Shown here piece after piece: positions 33,633 through 44,803 of a stretch of DNA of 64,000 nucleotides. Each line of letters begins with the position of its first letter. The stretch's first letter is position 1. This stretch comes from Cloeon dipterum (taxonomy: Eukaryota > Arthropoda > Insecta > Ephemeroptera > Baetidae), in assembly GCF_949628265.1 (NCBI RefSeq), contig NC_088787.1:3896501-3960500 (forward strand). The letters are read 5' to 3'. Both the position numbers and the translations under genes were made by a program. The notes beneath the pieces were generated by a model. That model saw only the letters and a program-made list of their open reading frames with translations, made no database searches and was not told where the DNA came from.

Positions 33633-34120
33633 TCCACTTTCAGTTGCAATGCTTTCAAAAATTTACTTGTTGTAATTAAATCCGAAAAAATATTTTGTAA
33701 TTGCTTTGAAATACAAATTTTCGCTCATTGATTTACTGTGTTTGGCACGCTTCATCTTTCATATCACCAAAATTGTTGACAAAATATATGCAACCGGCTC
33801 GACACAAGCGCAGTTCAAATTGCATAACCAGAGAACAGTTGCAGCGTATTTAATTTGAGCTAGAACTTCAAAATAAATTAAATTTTTAAACAAATTGAAA
33901 TCTAAAATTGAGAAAATGTCAGTCTATATATAACGCACAAAAATGTCAAGCTGGTTGTACCATTTTATAATTAAAACGTAAAGCGTAGAGGTAATTATTT
34001 TATATTTAGTGAAACAAAAATTACCTAAACTCTATTTAGATTGCAGCCTTTTGAATTCTAAGCATTACCTTACCGAGGAAATACCCAGCAAGAGTAAAAC
34101 TAACTTTTAGGGTTTAAGTT
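33633..34120. other. ZNF-B 3' flank
   Basis: The flank contains conserved GACAAAATATATGCAACCGG and CAGCAAGAGTAAAACTAAC, as in the 3' flanks of ZNF-D, E and F. It ends abruptly at the fossil starting at 34121. Confidence 0.45.
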
Positions 34121-34163
34121 GGACGCTCGCAAACGCGGCACAGCGGCTTCACCATAGCGGCAT
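34121..34163 (-). pseudogene. Fossil start of a lost minus-strand ZNF gene
   Basis: On the minus strand the sequence reads ATGGTGAAGCCGCTGTGCCG and continues to GCGAGCGTCCAA. This corresponds to the ZNF-C start, through the first CxxC and CERP, before it breaks off into ZNF-B-type 3' flank. The upstream side (34164-35290) is intact ZNF-A/C-type 5' flank. Confidence 0.7.
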
Positions 34164-35139
34164 CACGGCGACTCGAAATGGCGCGAATGAGATCGACACA
34201 GCAGGTAGTCAGGTCGTCAGGAGATTTACAGGGTAAACGAAAAGGAGAAGGATTTTCTGGAGTAAAACTTCAGAAAATCAATCGATTTGAAAGGGTATAA
34301 GTAACGATTGAAGCAATTATTTATTAATTTTTTTACTTCTTCATTGTCCCCGCACTTAGGGATATTCTGGTTATAAAAAATTGTTCATGTTGTACGTATT
34401 TTGTAACTCCTAATCTATCTTTTATGTGTATAAATTAAGTGGCAAAGGTGAGGGAAAAATTGTACTTTTATTTCTTTCAAACTGAATGGCGCGTCAAGAA
34501 ACCATAATATGCCACGACGGTTGGACAGTTGCCATGTTTTCCGTTAATTAACTCATTTATTCCTGAAGTCCAGAATCACACTAGCAAGGAATTTCTGGTT
34601 TTTATTGCAATATATTTAAGAAACACTTATGTGATAAATCTAAGAAAAACTTGTTAAAATTTGACATTTGTATATGTATCGTCCTTTTCAATTTTTTGCC
34701 TAAAAAATTTTGTATTTAAAAATCACTCATATAATAATTTTAAAAACCGAATTGCAATCAATCACGATGAGATTTAATTTATATGGATTTCCCCTTGACC
34801 AAACAAATCGCTTGCTGAGTAATTTATCTCTGATCAACTTTACACCATTTGATATATGCGCATGAATGAAATTTTTCTTTAATGCGAGAATAGGTTTTTA
34901 AATAAAACCAAATATTGATATGAATTTTTATCATAAGTATTAATTAGATTACTACAAATAAATTTAAATTAAATATTCAACTGTTCTTATTAATCCATAG
35001 GTAAGTGTCAAATTTCTTAAAAAAATATTACATATATATGTATAGTTTTTGGAAAGTGTTTGAGTCCGTTAAGTGAGTCACAATCAATTTTATTTTTAAT
35101 TTTTGCGCAACATTCCCACTTTCTGATTGTATCATTCAT

Positions 35140-35290
35140 CCATCCATTCAATGGTATTTGGTGGCGCTGTTGGCCTTCGCCCTCCTCCCCCACCTCCAGT
35201 CCATTCGTTGTTGATGACGTCACTCGAGTCGCGTGCCACTTTTGTTGCGGGCTGCATAAGTTGGACGATCTGAAGGCAGCAATCTGCACC
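35140..35290. promoter_or_regulatory. CRE-containing block upstream of the fossil ZNF start
   Basis: TGACGTCA at 35215-35222 is followed by CTCGAGTCGCGTGCCACTT, with the GGTGGCGCTGTTGGCC tract before it. It is the counterpart of 30595-30780 but now lies next to a gene that has been lost. Confidence 0.45.
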
Positions 35291-35667
35291 GATAATAGTT
35301 CGTCAATTTTGAAAATGTGAAGTGCATTTCATCAAGTAAAATTAACTTTTTTGATATCAAAAATTTTATTAGAGATTGAAGTTACAAATGTCGCAGAAAG
35401 CAGAAATTGCGATAGATGATCGATTTCAAAAATGGATACAAAGAAAATATCGTTGAAGAAGTGTACAAAACTTTGCTTTTCCATCCCTTGATCTTAAGTG
35501 CTAATCTGCTTAACTGTGTGAGGCAAACAAATAATATCAAACGGAAGAAGAAAATTATAAATGGCGGTCGTGCGAAACACGATTAGCCAATTATGTAGTA
35601 CTTTTGTTTCTGTTGTTCTAAGGGTAATTGGCAGACATTTTCTAGAGCCTTTTAATAAAGTTCATAG
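35291..35667. other. Spacer and 3' flank of ZNF-C
   Basis: AT-rich sequence alignable with 47595-47900 in the ZNF-E/F spacer. No gene was seen. Confidence 0.4.
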
Positions 35668-37344
35668 TTACGGATTGTCTATGCCGTGAACTGTCAGAAA
35701 ATGTCTTTTCACACTTTGGAGAGACATTGATTTTCCGCACACCTTGCACGCTTCCAGAATTTTGTTTTTCAAATGTGTATTCCTTTTATGTTTAGCCAGG
35801 AAATACGGGGAAACGAATTTCCGTTCACACTGATCACATTCAAATTTGCGATCAATCAAAAAGTGTGTCATGGCCAAGTGGTTTTTCAAGTATTGAACAC
35901 GAATGAAGCTTTTTGGACAGTGTGCGCAGTGCTTCAAATTCAGTCTCTTGTGAATTTTATCCAAGTGGAGTTTCAGTAGTGCTTCACTTTTGTAGTACCT
36001 TCTGCACGGCTCGCACTTGAATCCAAGATTTTTATACCGCAAACCGAACCAAAAATTGTTTCTGCATTTCATTCCCAAGTGGTATTTCAGTTCAAATGGA
36101 AATTGGAAAGTTTTTGTGCAATTTTGACAGCTAAATAGAGTTTGTTTGCATGTTTTATAGTGCGATTGGTACAAACCTGAGCATTCAAATTCATTCTTGC
36201 AGCGCTTGCAGTTCATTCTTTTCAAATGGCGACTCATCTCTCCAACAATAACATCTGAATTGCAAATTGAGCACACGCGAGACTTATGATTTAGTCTGAC
36301 ATGTTCAGCCAAAATCTGCCTGGTAGCAAACATAATTGGGCATTTGTCACACTTGATGGTCTTTGGCAAATGCAAACGAGAAATGTGAGTCAACAATTCC
36401 CATTTAGATTTAGATTTGAACTCGCAATAATGGCAATTGAAAACTTTTGCCTCATCTTCTTCCTTGTGAACAGAATCAAAATGTTCAATCATTTCTGGTT
36501 CGCATTTGAAATAACAGAAGCAACCCAAGAATTTGCATCTAACGCGAAACTCGGAATGAAATCGATGAATATGCCTTCTAACGTCACTGGACCAATGAAA
36601 CTCTTTCTCGCAAAATGTGCACTTGATCAATTTCTTTGCTTTGGACTTTTCATGCACTTGCTTGGTGTGTGTCTCTTTTTCTTCGACAGTGTGGAAATAT
36701 GTGGCACATCTATGATATTCACACCTGATGGCATTCTCGTGCATTTTTCTCATGTGTCTACTAATGTTTGCGACCATTTTTTCACAGTAAAAACATTTCC
36801 TCCCGCTCTTTCCACCTTCAGTCTTTGCCTCGTTCACTCCATTTTCTTCCGTCTCAATTTTTGGCAGCTCAATCTTCTCCAGCTGCACCCAGCACTGCTC
36901 TGCTTTTCCTTCTGAAACCATAATATTTTTAAATTAGACATATTGATTCATGAAAAAAAACATTAAAACATTTTTGTTCTATGCATTTAAATACAAGAAA
37001 AAAATTTACCAAAATAGATTTTGCGTAATTCCTTTAGGGCGCCGTCCAGCTGGAAATTTGGTGGCCACCAAGCACGATTATCAAATTCAGGTAGTTGTCT
37101 GGTTAGAAACCTGGTGAAAATGTTAATTTCAGGAAACATAATCGCATTTCAAAACTCACTCAGCGTGCAAGATGCAGAAACTGCAAATCAGATCTTCGTC
37201 CTCGATTTCATACGCCAATTCATGACCACAGACGTTCAAGAACCAAGTCTGCAGCTTCTCCTTGTCTAATTGGACAGCCTGGACAGCGCCGTCCGCCGTC
37301 GGACGCTCGCAAACGCGGCAGAGCGGCTTCACCAGCGGCATCAC
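35668..37344 (-). CDS. ZAD-like C2H2 zinc-finger protein ZNF-C
   Basis: Proposed exons in transcript order are 37344-37160, 37110-37010 and 36911-35668 (509 residues). Exon 2 is three bases shorter than in all other copies, removing one codon. The N-terminal module has CRVCERPTADG and CSFCILH, then WWPPNFQLDG. The linker is EKIELPKIETEENG, followed by about 13 C2H2 fingers including CFYCEKMV, CTFCEKEF, CKNEFECSG-type, CQNCTKTF, CAHCPKSF, CDQCERKF and CKVCGKSM. It is divergently paired with ZNF-D. The long plus-strand frame at 36301-36915 is antisense shadow. Confidence 0.82.
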
Positions 37345-38325
37345 GGCAACTCGAAATGGCGCGAATGAGACCTGAACAGCTGCAGTTCGTCAGGGTAGTC
37401 AGGTGATTTACAGGGTAAACAATAAGGAGAAGGATTTTCTGGACTAATACTTTAGCAATACAATCGATCATAGTAAAGATTTAAATATAATCTTGAAGCA
37501 AATAAATATTGTATTTCTTTCCCAATTTTTATTTTTCTCACATATTGATAATTTATCTAAAAAGGTGTTTGTGTTTAGGTAAACATTTAATCTCCTAGTC
37601 TTTCTTTCTATTCCAAAAAAACGGTAAAGATGAAGGCGATAGTTCTCTCTTTTCTCTTTGAAACTGAATGGCGCGCCGAGAAACTGATATGCCTCGAAGT
37701 TCAAACGGTTGCCTGATATCAGGGCCGGATTGGCCATCAGGTGCACCTGTTGGCTACTGCCAAAATAGGCCATAGAAGCTAGCTCCAAAATGAAAAGGGT
37801 CAATAAAAGGGCTGGCAGAACAAGCAATACCCTGGTTGAATTTTTAAGCCTGTCCGGGCCTGCATGGTTGCCATTATTTAATATTTTTTCGCTTCATTCC
37901 ATTAGTCCTGAATCTCACCACTCTTCACCAAACATGGTTTTTATTGAACACGAAATTTAATTTTTATGATTAAATCCTGAACCACCTGTTCATAAATTTT
38001 ATTTGTCTTGTTGAACTCGTTTTAATTTTGGGCCTGTTGAAAATATTTGGAATGAAATATAAAAACCAGTTTCCAATCAACCATATTTTTTAAATTTTTA
38101 TAGATTTCCCCTTGATCGGAGATACATTGACTAGAGGGTAAATTTTTTTCTTAAAAACGAACTAAATAAAGTTTGCACGGAAGCCAGACTGGGCCTTAAA
38201 AATATAATTTAGTACTAAGTTTTTAAATGCAATAAAAATATTCTGACTGCTAAAAATGCTATATTTTAAATAATTAATGCGCAGCCTTTACACTTACAAT
38301 CAGTCAGTCGGGTTCCCTTTTCCTG
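37345..38325. other. 5' flank of ZNF-C within the C/D intergenic region
   Basis: Near-identical in long stretches to 29615-30590 upstream of ZNF-A. It holds no independent gene. Confidence 0.45.
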
Positions 38326-38329
38326 ACTG

Positions 38330-38490
38330 AGAATGTCATACATTCATCCATTTATTGGTGGCGCTGTCGGCCTCCTTCCTATTCCCTCCACCTCCCCCTC
38401 GTCCAATCCATTCATTGCTGCCGACGTCACAAATGAGTCGCGAGCAACTTAAGTTGCGGGTTGCATAGCCTGCTCGATCTTGGCGGCAAA
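38330..38490. promoter_or_regulatory. CRE-like block between ZNF-C and ZNF-D
   Basis: Same block as 30595-30780, but the CRE core is CGACGTCA (38422-38429), one base off consensus, followed by the unchanged TGAGTCGCGAGCAACTT. Confidence 0.45.
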
Positions 38491-39219
38491 AGACAAACAT
38501 TGCTATTCATCACATTGAGAAAAAGAAGCAGCTCTTTGCGCCTGCAACAATGGCCCGGCTCAAAATTGAGAAAGCAACTCGCTCGTGGCGAAGAATCAGC
38601 CCACGACAACAAAACAATCGATACATTCGTCCTTCCCGCGCCAAGTGTGACGTCAGCAAGTTGTTTCCTCTCTCTAACTCAATCACTGCACGCCAAGTGT
38701 CTCTGTGTTCCAAGCTCGACTCAAATACAAAGTGACAAGCAACATAATTTTCTTGAATAAGAACGGAATATAACGATTGAACCAATCCAATTTTTTATTT
38801 TCCAAAACGCTTTGTGCTAGTTAAACGCAGATCTGAATTTTGCTCTTTTATTCACGCAGCTATTTAGCTTGTAAAATGTGTTGTTGGCTTGCTGTCCCAT
38901 AATTAAGACTGGTGGACAAAAAAGGCAGCTGAAAGTAAAGTTGAAGATGCATGGCTCCAGATTTCTTTTAAAGTTAAAATGAAATAATTTAGGACTAAAA
39001 GCGGATGCTCTTGGAAGAAACATTGAACTTGCCTTTACTTAAATACAAAAATATATTTTAATTTTATTCTTTTTTTCTTTTTTAGAATAATAATATAAAG
39101 CATTTTAATAGTAGTTATTAGTATTGAAATAAGTGATTCATATTTGTAGAAAATGTTTTCATCAATTTCGTAAAAAATAATACTCCTGTCAGGGATTTAC
39201 TTGACGATCAATAATATTA

Positions 39220-39469
39220 TTGTTATCGATGTAAACGATGTACACTATTAGGGCGCCCAAAGGGGGAGCAAAGGGAGGAACCTGAGCTATAAAACTACCC
39301 CGCACGGAGAGGGCTAGAGACTTTCACGCATTCTGAGCGCCGACTCCAGCAGACTCTCCTTCCGACAGCAGACCGTGTACGACGCTGGCTCTTTCTTTCC
39401 CCCTGCTCCACCTTTGGGTAGCCGCTCAGTAGACCTTGCGTCGACTTTCACTGCAATAAATATCCAAAG
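39220..39469 (+). promoter_or_regulatory. TATA promoter and 5' noncoding exon of ZNF-D
   Basis: GGGCGCCCAAAGGGGG, then TATAAAA at 39288-39294, a GC-rich leader, and ATAAATATCCAAAG with a GTATCC donor after 39469. Confidence 0.55.
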
Positions 39470-39657
39470 GTATCCATTTCAAACCTACGACCCTGCTTTG
39501 CTTTACAGACGTGCTGACTGAGCATCCTTCCTTTAATGTTTAAGATTTAAGGAAAAATATTCGAAATTCCTCAAAATTAGAAAGCGCATTTTCGTGAAGT
39601 TCAACGACCTTTCTTCTTCTCTTTACAATTCATTGCTTCAAAGGTTCTCGCTCGGAA

Positions 39658-41303
39658 ATGTCTTTCGCAAGGCCACTCTGCGTTTTGTGCGAGCGTCCGA
39701 CGGCGGACGGCGCTGTCCAGGCTGTCCACGTGGACAAGGAGAAGCTGCAGACTTGGTTACTGAACGTCAGCGGCTGCGAATTCGCTGAGGAAATCGAGGA
39801 TCACGACCTTGTTTGCTACTTTTGCATTTGGCACGCAGAGTGAGTCAATTAAAATGTTCTGTTTAATTATTATTGATACTATATTATTTTTCTATAAAAA
39901 GGTTTCTGGCCAAACGCGGCTTGGAATTCGGAACTGATTCTTGGTGGCCTCAGGATTTAAATTATGTGGACGACGCGGCAAAAGAGTTGCGGACAAGTTA
40001 TTTTGGTAGATTAACTCTTTAAAACGTTCAATCAAGAATATTTAAATTATTTTTTATTTCTTTTCTAGATGGAAAAGTTGAGCAGAGCTGGGTTCAGTTG
40101 GAGGAAATCGATGAGTCAGAGAGCGAAGAAGAAGAATCTGAATCAGAATCTGCAACTGAGCCAAAGCAGAGCAAATGTTTGTACTGTATAAAGTCATACA
40201 GATATAGTAGAGACTTGACAAGCCACGTAAAGAAGGCGCACAAAAATGCCATCAGGTGTGAAAAACGAAGCTGTGCCACCTATTTTCACACAATTGAGGA
40301 AAAAACGGAGCACGTCAAGAATTTCCACGAGATTCTGAAGGACCGAAAAATTATTCAGTGTTATTTTTGTGAGAAGAATTTCCTGAACAATAGTCAATTC
40401 CATAAGCATGTCCGTCGAGTTCACTCTGAATTTCCAGTGAAATGCACTTTCCAAGGTTGCCTATTTTATTTCAAAACTGATGATGAAATGAAATCTCACT
40501 TTGAAATAACTCACAAGAAGGAAGTCGAGGCCAAAATCCACGAATGCAATCATTGCGGGTATAGAGCCAAGCTAAAAATATATTTGGAAAGACATATTGC
40601 TGCGAAGCATTTGCCCAAGAAAATCAAGTGTGAAAAGTGCAACAGATCTTTCTCTGCGATGAAATTGCTGAAGATTCATGATAATCGAGAGCATTCGTTC
40701 AAAATTTGCTCAATATGTGATGAAGAAGTTACTTTACGCTATATTAGTGTCCACCTGAAACAACAGAAATGCCGACGCTGCAAAAGCAAATTTGACTGCT
40801 CAGGGTTATATCAAACGCACAGGGAAACTTGCAAGGAAACTCAGTTTAAGTGTGAAAAATGTGCACAGACTTTTCAAAAGCTTTCCCTGCTGAAATACCA
40901 CGTGCGAAGATCACACAGAAACAACTCGTGGCGTGGTTTGCAATACAAGAATCTCGGCTTCAAATGCAGACCATGCACAACATACTACAAAAGTGCTCTT
41001 TCCTTGAAAAGTCACCTGAAATACAAACACAGCGCAGCGAATTTGAAGCAATGCGCGCACTGTCCCAAAAGCTTTTCAAGTCTCACATCGTTGAAACACC
41101 ATTTGGCGATGAAACACAATTTGATCAATAGTCAGTTTGAATGTGATTTCTGTAAGAAGAAATTCATCTGGAAAGGTAGTCTTTCAAAGCATGTTAAATA
41201 TTCCCATTTGAATCGTGCCCGTGGAAAGTGCACATTATGCGGCAAGGAAATGCTCATCAGTAACATGGAAACGCACCTTCTCAATGTTCACGATACACAA
41301 TAA
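39658..41303 (+). CDS. ZAD-like C2H2 zinc-finger protein ZNF-D
   Basis: Proposed exons are 39658-39839, 39902-40005 and 40069-41303 (506 residues). The N-terminal module has CVLCERPTADG and CYFCIWH, then WWPQDLNYVDD. The acidic linker is EEIDESESEEEESESES, followed by about 13 C2H2 fingers, e.g. CLYCIKSY, CYFCEKNF, CNHCGYRA, CEKCNRSF, CRPCTTYY, CAHCPKSF, CDFCKKKF and CTLCGKEM. It is closest to ZNF-B, E and F and divergent to ZNF-C. Between subfamily members most changes fall inside fingers and keep the zinc ligands. Confidence 0.83.
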
Positions 41304-42419
41304 GCCACTTTCGGTTGCACTGCTTTCAAAATGTACTTATTGAAATTAAATTCTAAATCTATTTTGTAATTATTTGCATTAAAAACTTTCGCAAATTTAT
41401 TTAGTGTGTTTGGTTTGCATCTTTCATATCACTAGAGTTGCTGACAAAATGTATGCATCCGGCTCGACATAACCGCCTCGCAGGTTGCATAGAATGCATA
41501 GCCAGAGAACCGTTTTTATGCAGCGTCTTTCATTTCATCTAGACCATCAAAATAAACTAACTGAAATTAATAGTTATGAAAATGACTGTACAAATAACGC
41601 TCAACAATGTCATGCTGGTTGTGTCATTTCGAATCTAAAAATTAAAGCGTAAAGACAATTATATTAGATTTAGGGATACAAAATTACCTTATTTTTATTT
41701 AGCTTGGAGCCTTTTGATTTCTAATTGTAAGCGTTATCTTACCGAGAAAACGGCCAGCAAGAGTCAAAGTTATTTTTTAAGGATTTTTGTTAAGGAGTAA
41801 GGTATTTGACGCTTATTAGAAAATTTATATTGATTTGAGGAGGCCTCCGGTCCTTTCCGCTGGTCTCGCTGCTTCCGCAGGGTGTCCTCGACCTGCTTCT
41901 TCGGTGGACCATTCTGCTCTCGTGGTTTACAATTAGTTGTCTAAAATGTATATCCTCTAGCGTGACACGCCCAACAACCCAAAGCCATCTTCTGCCCTAG
42001 CCTCAAATCGACGCCGAGATACTAAACAATTCTCAGGGCAAGGATTATTGGAACTTTGAGGGATAGAAAGATTTCAAATGATGAAGAATTTGGTTGGTGT
42101 ATTAGTTACAGTTGGAAATCCGATCGGATACATTATCAAATACCAGAACTGAAATTGTTTTACAATAATAAGTTACAAATTCTTTAGTTTAACTGACGGT
42201 TGGACTCGCCCCTTTGAATCGGGTTCTGCACTATTAAACGAATCACGTCAGCACCGTGTGGCTGACGGACGAAAACTGAATTCTTATTTTAAAATCATCT
42301 TTCTGCTGTTAAACAATAATGCAAAATTACAATAATTCAAACCGCTGACAATATGGTTGGCTTCCAACAAAAAGTAGGACCGCGTTGTTGTCCCGCTACA
42401 GAACAAATTAAAATTTTGT
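41304..42419. other. ZNF-D 3' flank and spacer
   Basis: The first part is the conserved 3' flank (GACAAAATGTATGCATCCGG, CAGCAAGAGTCAAAG). From about 41840 to 42400 I recognise nothing beyond short similarity (TCCGGTCCTTTCCGCTGGTCTC) to the ZNF-E and F flanks. Confidence 0.4.
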
Positions 42420-42463
42420 ACATGTATTGCCAGATACTGCCTGGTAGAAAACATTTTGTGGCG
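42420..42463 (-). pseudogene. Small fossil of a minus-strand ZNF finger
   Basis: TGCCAGATACTGCCTGGTAG and AAACATTTTGTGGCGA match the finger-coding region of ZNF-A at about 28281-28320 and of ZNF-C. Only about 40 bases remain. Confidence 0.5.
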
Positions 42464-42601
42464 AGGGTTAAAATTAACTGACCTCCACTTTTACTATTTG
42501 AAACAATTTATGGAGAATGGGATTGAAACGAAATAATAAAAATATTTTTGGCTCTTTGAAAGAGATGTTTTTTATTTAAATATAAATTAATATAAATTAC
42601 C

Positions 42602-43004
42602 AGCCCGTTGGCTTGCATTGTTAAGGCACTCTCAGGAGTGTCAAAGCAATGAGAGGTATTTGAGCAGTTCGGAGATCTAATACTGGCTACCCAATGTCAG
42701 AGATGGAAAAAAGTGGTTAGTTTAGTGACTCAAATTGCTCAGATTGCTCAACGGGCTGCTTTGCACCTTTGCAGCATGCGTGATTTGGCTTCACGGGACG
42801 AATGTCTAGCGTTTCAATGCAGTCCTCGGTGCGGAGGCAAGTGGCCCTTGAGTGGGCTGGGTCCCTCAAATGTGCGGCCTGGTGCGCCCATGTTATCCGT
42901 TCGCGGTGTTATAGGGACCCGGGTTTCAGCATTTCGTGCTAGTGCAGAGCGCGCCCTTCCCGGTCCTCCGGTCCTCGGACAGGGATAAAATGAGCAAAAA
43001 AAAA
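42602..43004 (+). repeat. SINE-like repeat R3, copy 1
   Basis: The head AGCCCGTTGGCTTGCATTG, then TTAAGGC, resembles a tRNA A-box/D-arm, and AGTTCGGAGATC lies where a degenerate B-box could be. The 3' end is GGATAAAATGAGC plus an A-run. Copies occur at 48036-48269 and, inverted, 58824-59250. The ZNF-E flank at about 47095 shows the corresponding site without the insert. Confidence 0.5.
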
Positions 43005-44269
43005 TCGCAGATATTTATGACTTTGAGCCACCACCATATTAAGAGCATATCATTTTTATTCCTAAATACAAATTTAAGCGACAAAACTGACATATTTTAA
43101 GTTGTTTTTTGTGTCTCAAAAGTTAGTGAATTTTCCAAACCAGTTTCCAATCAACCTTATTTTTTAAATTTTTATAGATTTCCCCTTTGCCGGACTCACA
43201 TTGACTAATGGCTTGGGTAAATTTTTTTCTTAAAAACGAACTAAATAAAGTTTGCACGGAAGCCAGACTGGGCCTTAAAAATATAATTTAGTATAAAGTT
43301 TTTAAATGCAATAAAAATATTCTGACTGCTAAAAATTCTATATTTTTACTAATTTTTGCGCAGCCTCTACACTTACATTCAGTCAGGTTCCCTTTTCCTG
43401 ACTGAGAATGTCATACATTCATCCATTTATTGGTGGCGCTGTTGGCCTACTTCCTCCTACCTCCACCTCCACCTCCCCCTCCTCCAATCCATTCATGCTG
43501 CTGCGACGTCACAAATGAGTCGCGAGCAACTTTAGTTGCTGGTTGCATAAGCTACTCGATCTGAAGGCGGTAAAAGACAAACAATGCTATTCATCACATT
43601 GAGACAAAGAAGCAGTTCTTTTGGTCTGCAACAATGGCCCGGCTCAAGTATGAGAAAGCAAGATTCTAGTGGCGAAGAATCAGCCCACGACAACAAAACA
43701 ATCGATACCCTCGTTCTTCGCGCCAAGTGTGACGTCCGCAAATTGTTACCTCTCTCTAATTCAATCACTGCACGCCACGTGTCTCTGTGTTCCAAGCTCG
43801 ACTCTAATAAAATGTGACAGGCAACATAATTTTCTTGAATAAGAACGGAAAATTACAATTGAACCGCAGATCTAAATTTTGCTCTTTTATTCACAGCTAT
43901 TTAGCTTGTAAAATAAGTTGTTGGCTTTTGCTGTCCCATAATTAAGACTGGTGGACAAAAAAGCGGCTGAAAGTAAAGATTCATGACTCTGGTTTTCTTT
44001 TTAAATTTAAATAAAACAATTTAGGACTAAAAGCGGATGCTCTTGGAAAAAACATGGAACTTACCTAAATACCAAAATAGATTTTAATTTTAAACTTTTG
44101 TTTTTCCATTTTATAATCATAATATAAAGCATTGTTATAGTAGTTGTTAGAATTCAAATAGATGATTCATCCTTAATATCTGTGGAAAAGGTTTTCGTTG
44201 ATTTCTTAAAAAATAATACTCCTGTCAGGAGTTTGCCTGACGAGAATTCGATCGATATTAATGTTATCG

Positions 44270-44431
44270 ATGTAAACGATATGTACACTATTAGGGCGCC
44301 CAAAGTGGAGAGCGAAGGGAGGAGCCTGAGCTACAAAACTACCCCGCACGGAGAGGGCTAGAAGACACTCACGGATTCTGAGCGCCGACTCCACCTGACT
44401 CTCCGCCCGACAGCAGACCGTGCACGACGCT

Positions 44432-44470
<39 letters not shown>

Positions 44471-44538
44471 CCTGCTCCACCTTTGGGTAGCCGCTCTGTA
44501 GACCTTGCGTCGACGTCCACTACAATAAATATCCAAAG
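44270..44538 (+). promoter_or_regulatory. Promoter-like block and 5' noncoding exon of ZNF-E
   Basis: Homologous to the ZNF-B and D promoters, but the TATA box reads TACAAAA (44332-44338). The leader contains a CT microsatellite at about 44434-44466 that is absent from B and D. The donor follows ATCCAAAG at 44538. Confidence 0.5.
44434..44466. repeat. CT microsatellite
   Basis: About 16 CT units, in the presumed 5' leader of ZNF-E. Confidence 0.9.
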
Positions 44539-44803
44539 GTATGCATTTAAAAAACACGACCCTGCTTTGCTTTACGACGTGCTGAATGAGCCGTCAAGGC
44601 GTCAACCCTTTTAGTAGCATGGCTATGAGAATAGGCTCACGTTACTCGCGCTGACGAAAACTGTCCAGCAAAATTCCTTGAATGTTTAAGATTTAAGGAA
44701 AAATATTCGAAATTCCTCTAAATTAGAAAGCGCATTTTCGTGAAGTTCAACGACCTTTCTTCTTCTCCTTACAATTCATTGCTTCAAAGGTTCTCGCTCG
44801 GAA

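Larger units (their letters stand above)
43135..44800 (+). other. Copied ZNF-A/B intergenic segment
   Basis: The segment is near-identical to about 30345-31988, from ACCAGTTTCCAATCAACC through the CRE block (CGACGTCA 43504-43511) and the promoter block to the ZNF-E start. The ZNF-A part is absent. Confidence 0.65.

Noticed and set aside
36301..36915. Plus-strand frame of 204 codons opposite ZNF-C
   Set aside because: It is antisense to a clear zinc-finger exon and has no family resemblance; codon bias of the finger gene explains the open frame.
42713..42988. Open frame of 91 codons in the ZNF-D/E spacer
   Set aside because: It lies wholly inside the SINE-like repeat R3 and is disrupted in the other copies.
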